This document shows, piece after piece, positions 47,411 to 57,180 of a stretch of 64,000 bases of DNA (the first letter of the stretch is position 1; the number at the start of each line of letters is the position of its first letter). Position numbers and translations under genes: made by a program. The notes beneath the pieces were generated by a model. The model searched no databases, was not told where the DNA came from, and was given only the letters and a program-made list of their open reading frames with translations. Source of the stretch: Wyeomyia smithii (lineage: Eukaryota > Arthropoda > Insecta > Diptera > Culicidae); assembly GCF_029784165.1 (NCBI RefSeq), contig NC_073695.1:192723357-192787356 (forward strand), in the 5' to 3' direction.

Positions 47411-47779
47411 CGAAGTACACGGAGAAGAAGCTGCAGGAAATGCAGAACAAGTGCCGAAAGCTGCGCCGTGCGTGAGAAAGACAATTAGTAAGAAAAAACG
47501 TAAGGAAAAATATCCTCCAAACGTGCCCCGGCGAGGACAACTGAGCCATATTGAGGCTGAGCAACTTGAATGACGTATCATTAGATGAGCCAAAAAGTGT
47601 ACCGTACGTAATCCACTCATCGGTCTGCTTCTGCTCAAACAAATCATCTTACTAACAGATGGTGCGACGGACGGTCACATCGTAGCAGTAATTTCTGATC
47701 AACGTATCCAATTTTTTATGAAACAACGAATTGTCCTTTTCAGGAAAAACGACCAATCATTGAAAGATATTTATTATTT

Positions 47780-48868
47780 GAACATTGTCCACCGATAAAT
47801 ATCATTACAATAACAGAAGGGTTGTGTGCCAAGCCACGACCGCGAAATTGACGTAGAACTTCATGAAGCTACTTGTTACATCATTTGAATTGTTGCATTC
47901 GAAGTGACCGCAAGTGATAAGTTCAAAGCAAACTTCTTCATTTGAATATTTTTTTTTGAATGGAGGACGGTAAAATTACGATAAACTGTCTTGTATCAAT
48001 ATGTTTTAGTCAAAAAAAAACTTTCATAACTAATAAAATAACTCTCTGGAAATAATGTGGTGGCCCTGAAAAGATTCAAAATGTAATCTGGAGTGAAAAT
48101 CCATCCTCTGGATATCATCCTCGTTCTGAAAATTGGATTGGATTGAATTCGGCCTTGTTTTCAGCTCTAAATGGCCGAAATAGTCGTTCAAAACAAGGCT
48201 CTACATGTTTCAACAATATAATAATAATTATTATTAAATCACAATTTACCATGTTTTAGTAGACTCGTAGCTAATTTTTCAATCAACTTGCTGTAAGATT
48301 GAAGGAAAATTGTTGAAACCTGACTAAATTATAAACCGTTGAAGTTGAGCAATTTTCATGAGGCTCCCAATGTTTTAAGTTAAATTTTCATCCCTATCCC
48401 AAAATGTTCCAATGGGACGTGATACTGCGTCAAGAAGCAGGTTTTTTTGTGTACAGTTTTCAATGCCTAGAAAAAAATAAGAATAAAACTAGTATATATA
48501 CGAAATATACAATCGTAGAGTAAAAACCTTTTTAAACTCAAATAAAAGTATGTAGCAAATTTTTAATAACAAAAAAAGATCAAAGAAGACGCATGTATTT
48601 TAGCAAGTGTGCGCACCTCATGTCAACGACTTTCTGAGATTCAGCTCAAAGTTTGGGGAATTGTTCATATAATCATGCAAAAACCCCAATTTTGGTGCCG
48701 ATCGATCCACTCTTCATTCATGAGACTTTTCCCTTTTTTGGGAAAAATGCCATTTACGTCAAGCCTTGTTCTCTTTCAATTATGACTACAAAACATGATG
48801 TTCAGAAATAAACTGATACATAGTTTTTGAAGAAAATTATTTGAAGATAGAAAAAAAATTAATTTTGC
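47780..48868. other. No gene seen; dispersed repeat fragment
   Basis: 48235-48375 matches 31190-31330 (GCTAATTTTTCAA, TGCTGTAAGA, CAATTTTCATGA). The rest is AT-rich without recognisable coding. Confidence 0.4.
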
Positions 48869-49189
48869 GTGGCAGTGTTGCCAGATAGGATGTTTTTACA
48901 TTTGAAAAATAAAATTGTATTTTTCGGCAAAGGCAACATCCATAAATAACGTAACGCAAAAAAACCCAATTTTTGGAATCTACTAAGGCTGTGCGAGATT
49001 TCGAATTATTTCGTATAATTTCGCAAAACTCGAAATTTCCCGAAATTTCGCGAAATTTCGGTTTCGCGAAATTGCCGAAAAATTTCGTTGAATTTCGCTA
49101 AATTCCGCCTAAAATTTCGCGAAATTAATCTTCCAATTTCGACGATTACGAAATTTCGCGAAATTTCGGACCAAATTTCCGATGCACAT

Positions 49190-50500
49190 TATTACATTAT
49201 TTTGGTTTGTGCTCATTGCGACTATGAATTAAATTGAATATATCTCAACAGATATCTGGTATACTAAGTCAGACATAGGAGAATAAACTCTCAGCCGGTA
49301 ATTTTTGTTTCTAAAGACAAAACCGTAACATCATGCGGGAGGTATTTTTTATTCACGCAGAGCATAAAATTCATGTCATCACTGAAGTCATATTCGAGGA
49401 ATATGAAGCCGTCCGAATGCGCTACAAGGCATCTAGTAATTTGTTTGAAGGAATAAATTTTACGCATCTTTTACGTACATCAAAATGTGGTTATATTTGC
49501 AGCGCACAAGGTAAAGAGGTCACTCTTTGTCTTTCGTTTAAGAGGGCATAGCAATTTCTGTCAAAACTAAAACTCTGAAGCTCTATCTTACGGCTCTATG
49601 CTACTTGACTTGTAAAAATTTTTAAGCGTTTTTTCGGATTTCTCTGTGTTAGAGGACTCCTCTTCGCACACCGTAGTGTATTTAAATGTGTTTTTTTCAG
49701 ATAGTTTATTGCTATCACTAGGCTGACCAGATATCATGCCTTATAGTGTGCAGACAGAGTGATCGATGTGTCAAGCAGAAAAAGTTGTAATTGCCTGAAT
49801 TTTTAGTATTGTTTCAAAACACTCTGACTTCAAAGTCAGCATAGGTTTCAAAATTACCAGGTACCTTATCGAAAATATTTTAAACGTGTCACCAAAAAAG
49901 TATACTTCATCAATGAATGAATAAAAAGTACATGGTTCGCTCTTGTTGAACACATAACTGAGAAATGTTACTCTTGTTTTAGGGGACACGAAATTTTACA
50001 ATGTCAAAAACAAGTTCAGATTATAGCGAAAAAGTGATTCTGACTTTGCACTTGACGAATATACAAGGTAGAAGGAAAGAAAGGTTAGAAAAAACGAGAA
50101 ATAAGAGAACGAGGATGATTACGAATAACTTAATTGAGTAAAAAGAAAACTATTTGTTTGTTGCATTACAACATTCCATTCTAACTGTTGATTGATTGAA
50201 AGAAAAATAATTTTTGGTTTGTTTCAAAGGGGCCGTTCCCAAACCACGTAGTCATATATAGGGAGGCAGGGGGGGGGGGGGGGGAGGTTATCAAAAGAAC
50301 CTTAAGGTTAACGAATAGACCATGTAGTCTTTTTTCTGACTTATAATTTATTGTTGCCACTAAGTCAAGACGAAGCTTTCGCAATTTTTTAATTATTAAA
50401 TTTATTTGACACGACTTGATAATTAATAAGTGTCACGGAAAGTTTGAGAGTTCTCAGCAATTAACTGTAATCAAATTTTTTAAACATATTTCAAATTTAT
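49190..50500. other. Interior of hAT-like element; no gene supported
   Basis: The 72-codon frame 49333-49551 (begins MREVFFIHAEHKIHVI) is unrecognised. At 50229-50285 a MITE-like end, GGGGCCGTTCCCAAACCACG, is followed by a run of about 15 G; its partner end is not clear. Confidence 0.35.
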
Positions 50501-50751
50501 CCGAACCAGGGGCGACTCGTCCATAGGTGCAACCTGTGCAATGCACATGGGGACGTCAGGCAAAAATGAATCTAAAATCCAAATTCATGCTCTTATTTTC
50601 TTGTTTTTTAGTTTTATTTTTAAATAGTAACAAAGGGAATTACTTGCTTTTATTCGCGGATAAAATTGTAATTACTTCCCCAAACTCTGATTTTCAGAAT
50701 TTCTAGTTGAACAGGTAGGTTCAACAGCCACGAGTCGCCCCTGATCCGAAC
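50499..50751. mobile_element. Short hAT-type MITE, 237 bp, exact 8-bp TSD
   Basis: The element is 50507-50743, with termini CAGGGGCGACTCGT and its exact inverse. ATCCGAAC is exactly duplicated at 50499-50506 and 50744-50751. It is non-coding and lies inside the 4.24-kb hAT-like element, so it is the younger insertion. Confidence 0.9.
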
Positions 50752-51607
50752 GAAGAAATTTTTTTTTTAAACAGGCTTTGCCTTATATGGCATTTACTTC
50801 TTAAGAATAATAGTTCTATTTTGCAATGCGTCGGGATTTATGACATTTTTCCTGGAAGTATATTTCAATACTCAACGACCGGTAAAAAAAATCAACGTTT
50901 TGGTCTTTAAAACAATATATAAGACCTGGATGTTCGTGAACTGAAGGAAGAAAGAAAGATGTTTATATTTTGTTCGACATTCAAAAACTTTGTAATTTAT
51001 TAAAAAAAAAACTAAGTTACACATCCGATACCTGAAAATCACTAAAAGTAAGGTTTCACTTATTATCAACTAAATATTTTTCTAGATGATTTTTAGATGA
51101 GTACAAAATTTACCATAACTATAAGCGAAAAATTGATCGTAGATGATCAAACTGCTTAAAAAAACTTTATTTATTTTGATACTCAACAACAAATTAAAAA
51201 TTATTTTGAATATACTCAACAGAATAGCGTATTTTAAATTACTTTCAGGTAAGGAAATTATTATATTTGTTAAAGACAATGAAATATTTTTAAAAATTAA
51301 ACAACCATTATCTATTTTGGTTTTGAGAAAATGATATTACTGAAAATTCTATTTACAATTTGCGCAATAACTAATAATCAGTTTTCGTAAACCATCATTT
51401 TTTTATAAATTTTTCATACTTTATTGTACATATATTTGCAGAATAAGATCACAAAACAAAAGAACACGAAAGACCACGGGGGAGTGGGAGAGTATAAAAG
51501 GGATCAAAATATGACCCCTTAGTTTAGGAATGGTCCCAAATGCATTTTATTATTTTTGGTATCGCAGAAAGTCACAGGGCATATTTTTTTAGTGCAAAAT
51601 TATTTTC

Positions 51608-51764
51608 TACAACCTTACCAGAGACACTAGTTATGCCAGTCAAACAAACCGATTTAGCTGAAAAAATAATTTAAACTCCAATTGGGCACTCTGTGGGTAA
51701 TTAAAATATTTTTATAATCGAAACAGTTGGTTTGATTGGCATAGTGCCTTTGGCAAAGTTGTAG
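51608..51764. repeat. Imperfect inverted repeat
   Basis: The segment 51608-51655 (CTACAACCTTACCAGAGACAC onward) is inversely matched by 51716-51764 at roughly 75%. The arm resembles the ACAACTTTGCTGAAGACAC..TCAAACAAGC block of the repeat at 2490 and 21670. It is likely another old member of that family. Confidence 0.5.
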
Positions 51765-52202
51765 ATAAAAATATTGTCCTTCCAAAAATAAACATGTTGT
51801 AAATTTTTTTTTTTTTTTTTGAAAAAATGTAACTACTTTTTTTGATTTCTTCATCGCTTCGGTATGTTTTTTGTAATTTTTATACAAAAAAAATAAGATT
51901 TTTGAATATAAGCTTTTCTATATTAATTTTAATGTTTCCCAAAAAAGCATTTTAAATAGCTGCTCAGCCTATAAAAACGTTTATGCAAAGTTTAAGCCAA
52001 ATCTAAAATGACAAAAAACTGCTCAGTTAAAAAGTAATTTTAAGTTATATTACAAAATGTGCAAACATATTGAAAACTTCAAAGTTTACAGAATGATTAA
52101 CTTAAATTTTATTTTCCTCGAATTGATAAAGATGTCACTTAGTCTAGTCTGACTAAACGGTGTTGAAAAAAAATCAATAACACTGGTCGACAAAAGCTCA
52201 AA

Positions 52203-52460
52203 ATGGTTGCCCTCCAAAGGTTTTACAGCTTTACAGCTCCTGTAAATTTTGCTGCTTTTAGAGAATGCAGAAATGCATCAGAAGGCCGCCGAGGAATTGC
52301 TTATCGGATTCGACGCTTTTACGTTTGCATAGGGAAAAACTCTTTGGAAAAGTTATCTTTGCTAGGGACACCAAAACTCACAGGAATGGTTGAAAACCCT
52401 ACCTACCATCTCTCATGTTTTCCAGTTCGAGCTCTAGGACAAAACTTGGATTATGAATGA
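52203..52460 (+). CDS. Unrecognised 85-codon open frame
   Basis: This frame begins MVALQRFYSFTAPVNFAAF and contains RRGIAYRIRRFYVCIGK. It has a mixed, protein-like composition and is not part of an obvious repeat. No domain is recognised. It lies inside the hAT-like element just before a MITE and could be a fragment of captured or transposase-related coding. The evidence is weak. Confidence 0.12.
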   Translation: MVALQRFYSFTAPVNFAAFRECRNASEGRRGIAYRIRRFYVCIGKNSLEKLSLLGTPKLTGMVENPTYHLSCFPVRALGQNLDYE

Positions 52461-52482
52461 CGAAAGTGCTATGAAAGAAGGA

Positions 52483-52722
52483 TTAAGGTGCCGCCACACG
52501 GACGCTACCTCCCTTAGTTTCTAAGTCTTAGTTGATTGTAAAAAGCATTTTTTCAACACTGAATAGTAGGCTATGAACTATTCGGGCATGCCGGAGTAGT
52601 TCAGAGTCTCTATGTTATAGCTTTTGACAGTACAATCCCGCGTTATGATGAAAAAAATGCTTTTTACAATCAACTATGAGTTAGAAACTAAGGGAATCAG
52701 CGTCCGTGTGGCGGCACCTTTA
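52483..52722. mobile_element. Hairpin MITE, 234 bp, TTA TSD
   Basis: The element is 52486-52719, with termini AGGTGCCGCCACACGGACGC and its exact inverse. The arms continue inward through TTAGTTTCTAA and GATTGTAAAAAGCATTTTT. TTA flanks both sides (52483-52485 and 52720-52722), consistent with PIF/Harbinger-type insertion. It lies inside the 4.24-kb hAT-like element. Confidence 0.85.
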
Positions 52723-53904
52723 CTATTTTAAACATAGTTGCATTCAAACCAAAAGAATCAGTTCAGAAGTTTATTAAATTATTATTTACAAAGACATTTC
52801 GAGTTTGACCTTTATATCATTTGTATCTATCGCGCTACTATTACCTGCAATATAATCTGTATAAATAAGTGCATCAAGATTTTAGTTTTTTACATTTTTG
52901 ATTTTCTCGTCATTGTCGGTTTATCGATATCTGAACACCTACGTTACTCTTCGTAAGCACCTTGCGATCAGCTGCTGAAGGGTACTTCGTTAGCGTACGC
53001 TCCAACGTTTCAAATCATTGTAATGCTATGTTTCAGAAACATTTATTTTATTTTTCGAAATTTCGCGAAATTTCGCGAAATTTAGAGACCAATTTCGTTT
53101 CGTCTCGAGAACTCGAAATCCACCTTGATTTCGTTTCGACTAATTTGGCGAAACCGAAATTAAGGGTTAATTTCGTTTCGTTTCGTTTCGACACCAGAAA
53201 AGTCAGTTTCGCACACCCCTAGAATCTACCCCTTTCCCGTATGTAACGAAACGTAACGCCAACGCCCACCCCCTAATAAAAATTACGTGACATAGTAGAA
53301 AAATTTGTTTCAGAAAAAAGCTCGTTCTCGGAGAGTCTCTCTAGAGATTTTTTACGTAACGCTGATCCCACCTCCCCCTTCTCTATGTAACAAATCGTAA
53401 CGTTTCAGGATACCCACCCTCCTCTCTATGAGCGTTACGTAGTTTATGGATTCCGTCAAATGAGTATACTTTCATTTTAAATTATATATATTCATCGTGT
53501 TCCCAAGAAAATTTTACATGAAAAACACTTATCGCCCCGAGATATTATGAGCGAAACTCGAGTTACAGCATTTTTGACAATTAAATTAAAATTTTCTTTG
53601 ATTCGCTTATAATTTCTATTATTGGTTTACTAATATCTCTGGAACTCTCGTGATAGTGGTCATTCTGAATGACACAATTTGAGGGAAATTAGTCGAGAAA
53701 TCTAAAAAAATATAACCCCGGCAGTGTTGCCAGATATGTTATTTTTACAGTTGAAAAACTAAATTGCATTTTTCGACAGATAAGTATATTTTGATTTCAA
53801 ACTTAAAAATTGCATCGTGTTTTTGAGGAAGTTTTACACACAAAATACTTGTCACTCAGCGGTATTATGGTCATTTTTCAAATGCAAAAACAACCTATCA
53901 GGCA

Positions 53905-54147
53905 GCATTGCCACTCAAACTTGATATTGAGATGGAATGACCCATATTCTTCATTTGAAGCATTGTAGCTTAGACACCTTTAGTAGTAATCTTTCTTCGA
54001 CCGAATTGTAGAAAATGTTTTTTTAGAACGTTTTTTTCAGAGTTCTTTATTCCAATAATGTTAAATAATTTGAGCAGTTATTTACAACCAAAAAGGATAT
54101 GATGACAAACTCCGCCGATACTCTCAAAACCCATTGCAATCACCTCT
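53905..54147. other. No gene seen
   Basis: AT-rich spacer between the nested repeat block and the LINE fragments. Confidence 0.3.
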
Positions 54148-54860
54148 GAAGTGCCCCAGGGTTTACATTTGAGTTCATTTCTCTTCTTTTTCTAAGTAAA
54201 TGACATTTCCTTCATTCTAAAAAAAAAAACAAAACAAAAGTAATATTAATTTACGCAGAAACTCCCCATGAAAATCAGTTATTCTAACGACGCAGGAAAA
54301 TTCTAAAATATCAATTTATTCTACACTTGGTGCAATGAAAACCTACTTCAACTCAATGTCGAAAAATGTAACGCAATGCATTTAGCCGAAAAATCGTCAC
54401 ATATTGTAACACCTCTAGAATATCAATCTGTACAAAAATGCAAAAATGTGATCCTAGACATCAAGCTTATTTTTACAGAACATTATAATTCTATCATCAG
54501 AAAAGCAAATAGTATGCTGGGCTTAGTTAAACGTTTCAGCCACAACTTTCAAGATCCGTGCACTACCAAACTATTGAATATTACTTCCATTAAACTTGTT
54601 GTGGAATATTGTTATCTCATTTGAAATCGTTATACTGTCCTGCATGAAGAACGCATAGAATATATCCAAAAACAATTCTTTTTATGCGAGCTTTGCAACT
54701 GAATTGGACTACATTGCCTCTTCCATCATATGAAGCACGTTGCATGCTTATTATTATGCAGACACTCAAGCAACGCCGAGAACTTGCAAAGTTATTCTTC
54801 GTCAATGACATTATTTCAAATCGCATAAACTCAGCTGCATTACTATTACAACTATTGCAG
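54148..54860 (+). pseudogene. LINE fragment A (RT catalytic region to C-terminus), dead
   Basis: The fragment starts with the RT motif remnant EVPQGLHLSSFLFFF followed by VNDISFIL (54148-54216). It has a damaged IYA(D)D-like segment near 54248, then FYTWCNENLLQLNVEKC (54320-54375). A C-terminal region in several frames has HYNSIIRKANSMLGLVKRF, RIEYIQKQF and TLKQRRELAKLFFVNDII. This order is typical of Jockey/CR1-like non-LTR elements. Stops and frameshifts interrupt it. It is a different, more decayed family member than the fragment that follows directly. Confidence 0.65.
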
Positions 54861-54861
54861 A

Positions 54862-56760
54862 ATGCGTAACCCTCTAACGAAACCAGCGTTTAATCACGCT
54901 AGCAACTCCAACCGAATTTCAAACCGCTACCTGTACAAACGATATGCACTTCGGATGCAGAGCTGTCTAAGACGGAACCCTAGGCTTTTTTGGACATTTG
55001 TCAACAGCAAGAGAAAAGAAGTGGGCCTGCCAAAAAATATGTTTTTGGGTGATAGACATGGTAACACGGCTCTAGAGAAGTGCGCACTATTCGCTCAACA
55101 CTTCCAGCAGATTTTCCGTAGATCTACTGCTACAACCGCAGAGATGAGCTCAGCTCTCGATTGTATTCCCAGAGACTTAATTGACTTTAGCCCATTCCTG
55201 AGAACCAACCGTGAAGTAGAAGCTGCAATACAAAAAATTAAGTCCTCTTTCGCTCCTGGCCCTGATGGCATACCTTCCTGCGTTTTGAAAAAATGAACAG
55301 CTGTTTTTCTTCGTCCGCTTAATCTACTATTCAACTTGTCGCTCCGGCGATGTGCTTCTCCTACCAGTTGAAAATTGTCGGTTATGTTCCCTGCTCACAA
55401 AAAAGGTGACAAACGCGATATACAGAATTACAAAGGCATTACTTCTCTTTGCGCTTGTTCAAAAGTATTCGAAATTATAATTTACAACGCACTCTTTGCT
55501 AGCTGCAAGCATTACATCTCGATGGACCAACACGGCTCCTATCCGAATCGTTCTACCACTACCAATCTCGTACAATTTACTACTACATGCATACAGAACA
55601 TGACTGAAGGTGCCCAAATCGACGTAGTTTATACTGATTTAAAAGCTGCGTTTGATCGCGTTGACCATGGTATCCTGCTCGCCAAGTTGGAGACATTAGG
55701 AGTTGCTTCTGCTCTCGTGCAATGGCTTAGGTCATACTTGGTAAATCGAACGCTGTACGTTAAAATCGGATCACAACATTCTACACACTTTTCGAATCTA
55801 TCGGGCGTTCCGCAGGGCAGTAATTTAGGACCACTGCTCTTTGCACTGTTTATAAATGACGCATTTTTATTACTGCCAGAACCAAGCCGTATGTTTTTGC
55901 GGACGATGTCAAGTTAATGCGGAATATACGAAGCATCGCAGACTGTCACGAACTCCAGCGGCTCATCGACACTTTTTATAAGTGGTGTACCAACAACCTG
56001 CTAACAATTAGTATCCAGAAATGTTGCGTAATCTCTTTCCATAGAAAAAATGATCCTAACGTTCAGCTACACCATGTTTGACCAAACGTTAACGAAAGTT
56101 AACCAGGTTCGAGACTTGGGTGTTACTTCAGACGCATCGCTATCATTCAGGGCGCACTACAACGAGATTATTGCAAAGACGAATCGACAACTTGGATTTA
56201 TTTTCAAGATAGCGTCGGAATTCCGCGATCCACTGTACCTTCGTTCACTGTTCATCTCCCTGGTCCGTTCTGTTCTTGAAACGAATTCCGTAGTGTCCAT
56301 TCAACGTAAATTGGACAACAAAAATTGAAGCCGTGCAACGGAAGTTCGTACGTTACGCCCTGCAGCAGCTACCGGAGTATTCGGATCGTTGCCGACTTTT
56401 AGGTATGGAAACACTGCATAAAAGACGTTTTGATGCACAGGTTACCTTTGTATTCAAAATTCTGACCGGTGAGTTTGACGCGCCAAGAATTTTAGAAAGA
56501 TTAGATTTATATGCTCCAGAAAGATCATTAAGACGAAGGAATTTTCTTTCTCTGCCCCAGCGTAATGCATCTTATGAACAACATGATCCCATTCGCTTTA
56601 TGTCAGCAAGCTTCAACACCGTTGCAGCCTCATTTGACTTTAACATGTCGGTAAATGTCGACAAGCATAAACTTTCTACAAAAGTGGTTATGTGTACTGT
56701 ACATACTAGATTTAGTTTAGTTTGTCAGATGATGTGATATTAAACAAATAAACAAATAAA
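54862..56760 (+). pseudogene. LINE fragment B, Jockey/CR1-like reverse transcriptase, dead
   Basis: The RT begins with LRRNPRLFWTFVNSKRKE and reaches FAPGPDGIPSCVLKK (to 55293). It continues with MFPAHKKGDKRDIQNYKGI, motif A YTDLKAAFDRVDH (Asp codon 55636) and SGVPQGSNLGPLLF (from 55801). The catalytic box FADD lies at 55896-55907, followed by a C-terminal domain (VRDLGVTSDASLSF, RKFVRYALQQLPEYSDRC). It is broken by in-frame TGA codons at 55294 and about 55369, and by frameshifts near 55870, 56060 and 56295. It is 5' truncated: no endonuclease or ORF1 is seen. The 3' end is an AAACAAATAAACAAATAAA tail near 56742-56760. The RT motifs are intact, so decay is moderate. Confidence 0.85.
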
Positions 56761-57180
56761 CTCAGCCTTTATACACCCTCACGGTATTTAAGAACAACAA
56801 ATTATGCAAAAAATGGCTTCATAAATCGCATAACGCGTCAATGGAATTTTCATTGCTAAACCACTAGAAATAATGTTTGGCATGTAAAAAAAATACAATG
56901 TAATTAACAACTGTAATGAAATCGTACATTTGTTTGAATGAATAAAAATGTTACTAAGTATGCTCTGAAAAGCTGCCCCTTAACGCTGAATACCACAGTA
57001 AACCTGTTGACTTTCTTCTTGACAAAAAACGTATGATAGGCCTCTTCAAAGAAGCGAGGTTGTGTCGCGGTATTGACATAAAGAACGAGGTATCGATGAG
57101 ACTCTTTCCTCTTGACAAAGCAAGTTCCTCTTGTAATTTCGTCCTGCGAATTATTCGGTTAATGTTGTTTCTGTCACAAA
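56761..57180. repeat. Isolated SINE-2-tail / 120-bp unit copy
   Basis: After a repeat-free start, 56975-57140 contains AACGCTGAATACCACAGTAAAC, TTCTTCTTGACAAAAAACGTA and the inverse of TTGTCAAGAGGAAAGAGTCT. These match the tail of the SINE family at 2780-2840 and one unit of the array at 25170-25650. Confidence 0.55.

Larger units (their letters stand above)
46548..47775. repeat. Three direct copies of an AATCATTTTACTAGCRGATG repeat
   Basis: The motif AAATCAT(T/C)TTACTA followed by GATG..GCGACG(G/A)ACGG occurs near 46553, 46667 and 47640. The second and third copies extend over about 130 bp with TTTTCGATCAACGTATC and AATTGTCC..TCAGGA. The 830 bp between the second and third copies hold other material, including a hAT-like terminus at about 47187 and small frames. 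Confidence 0.55.
48976..53229. mobile_element. hAT-like non-autonomous element, 4238 bp, exact 8-bp TSD
   Basis: The element is 48984-53221. The right end is the inverse of TAGGGGTGTGCGAAA and the left end reads TAAGGCTGTGCGAGA. GAATCTAC is exactly duplicated at 48976-48983 and 53222-53229. Both ends are lined with GAAATTTCGCG repeats (48998-49170 and 53057-53200). No transposase is recognisable; the largest frames inside (49333-49551 and 52203-52460) have no known domain. The interior carries at least two younger MITEs and an old inverted repeat, so most of its length is acquired. Confidence 0.85.
48937..53452. mobile_element. GTAACG-type MITE (about 270 bp), split by hAT element
   Basis: The left end ATCCATAAATAACGTAACGC starts near 48938, and the inverse of ATCCATAAACTACGTAACGC ends near 53452. 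Once the hAT-like element is removed, the unit would be about 270 bp with many internal GTAACG motifs. The sequence continues across the insertion as GGAATCTACCCC, which proves the order of events. Its own target duplication is unclear. Confidence 0.7.
48870..53900. repeat. Diverged tandem repeat that hosts the nested insertions
   Basis: GGCAGTGTTGCCAGATA followed by TGTTTTTACA and TGAAAAA.(T/A)AAATTG occurs at about 48872-48928 and again at about 53721-53785. The continuation after the second copy (AAGTATATTTTGATTTCAAA, GCATCGTGTT, GAAGTTTTACA) matches 53460-53540. The first unit is therefore split by everything between about 48935 and 53455. Confidence 0.65.
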
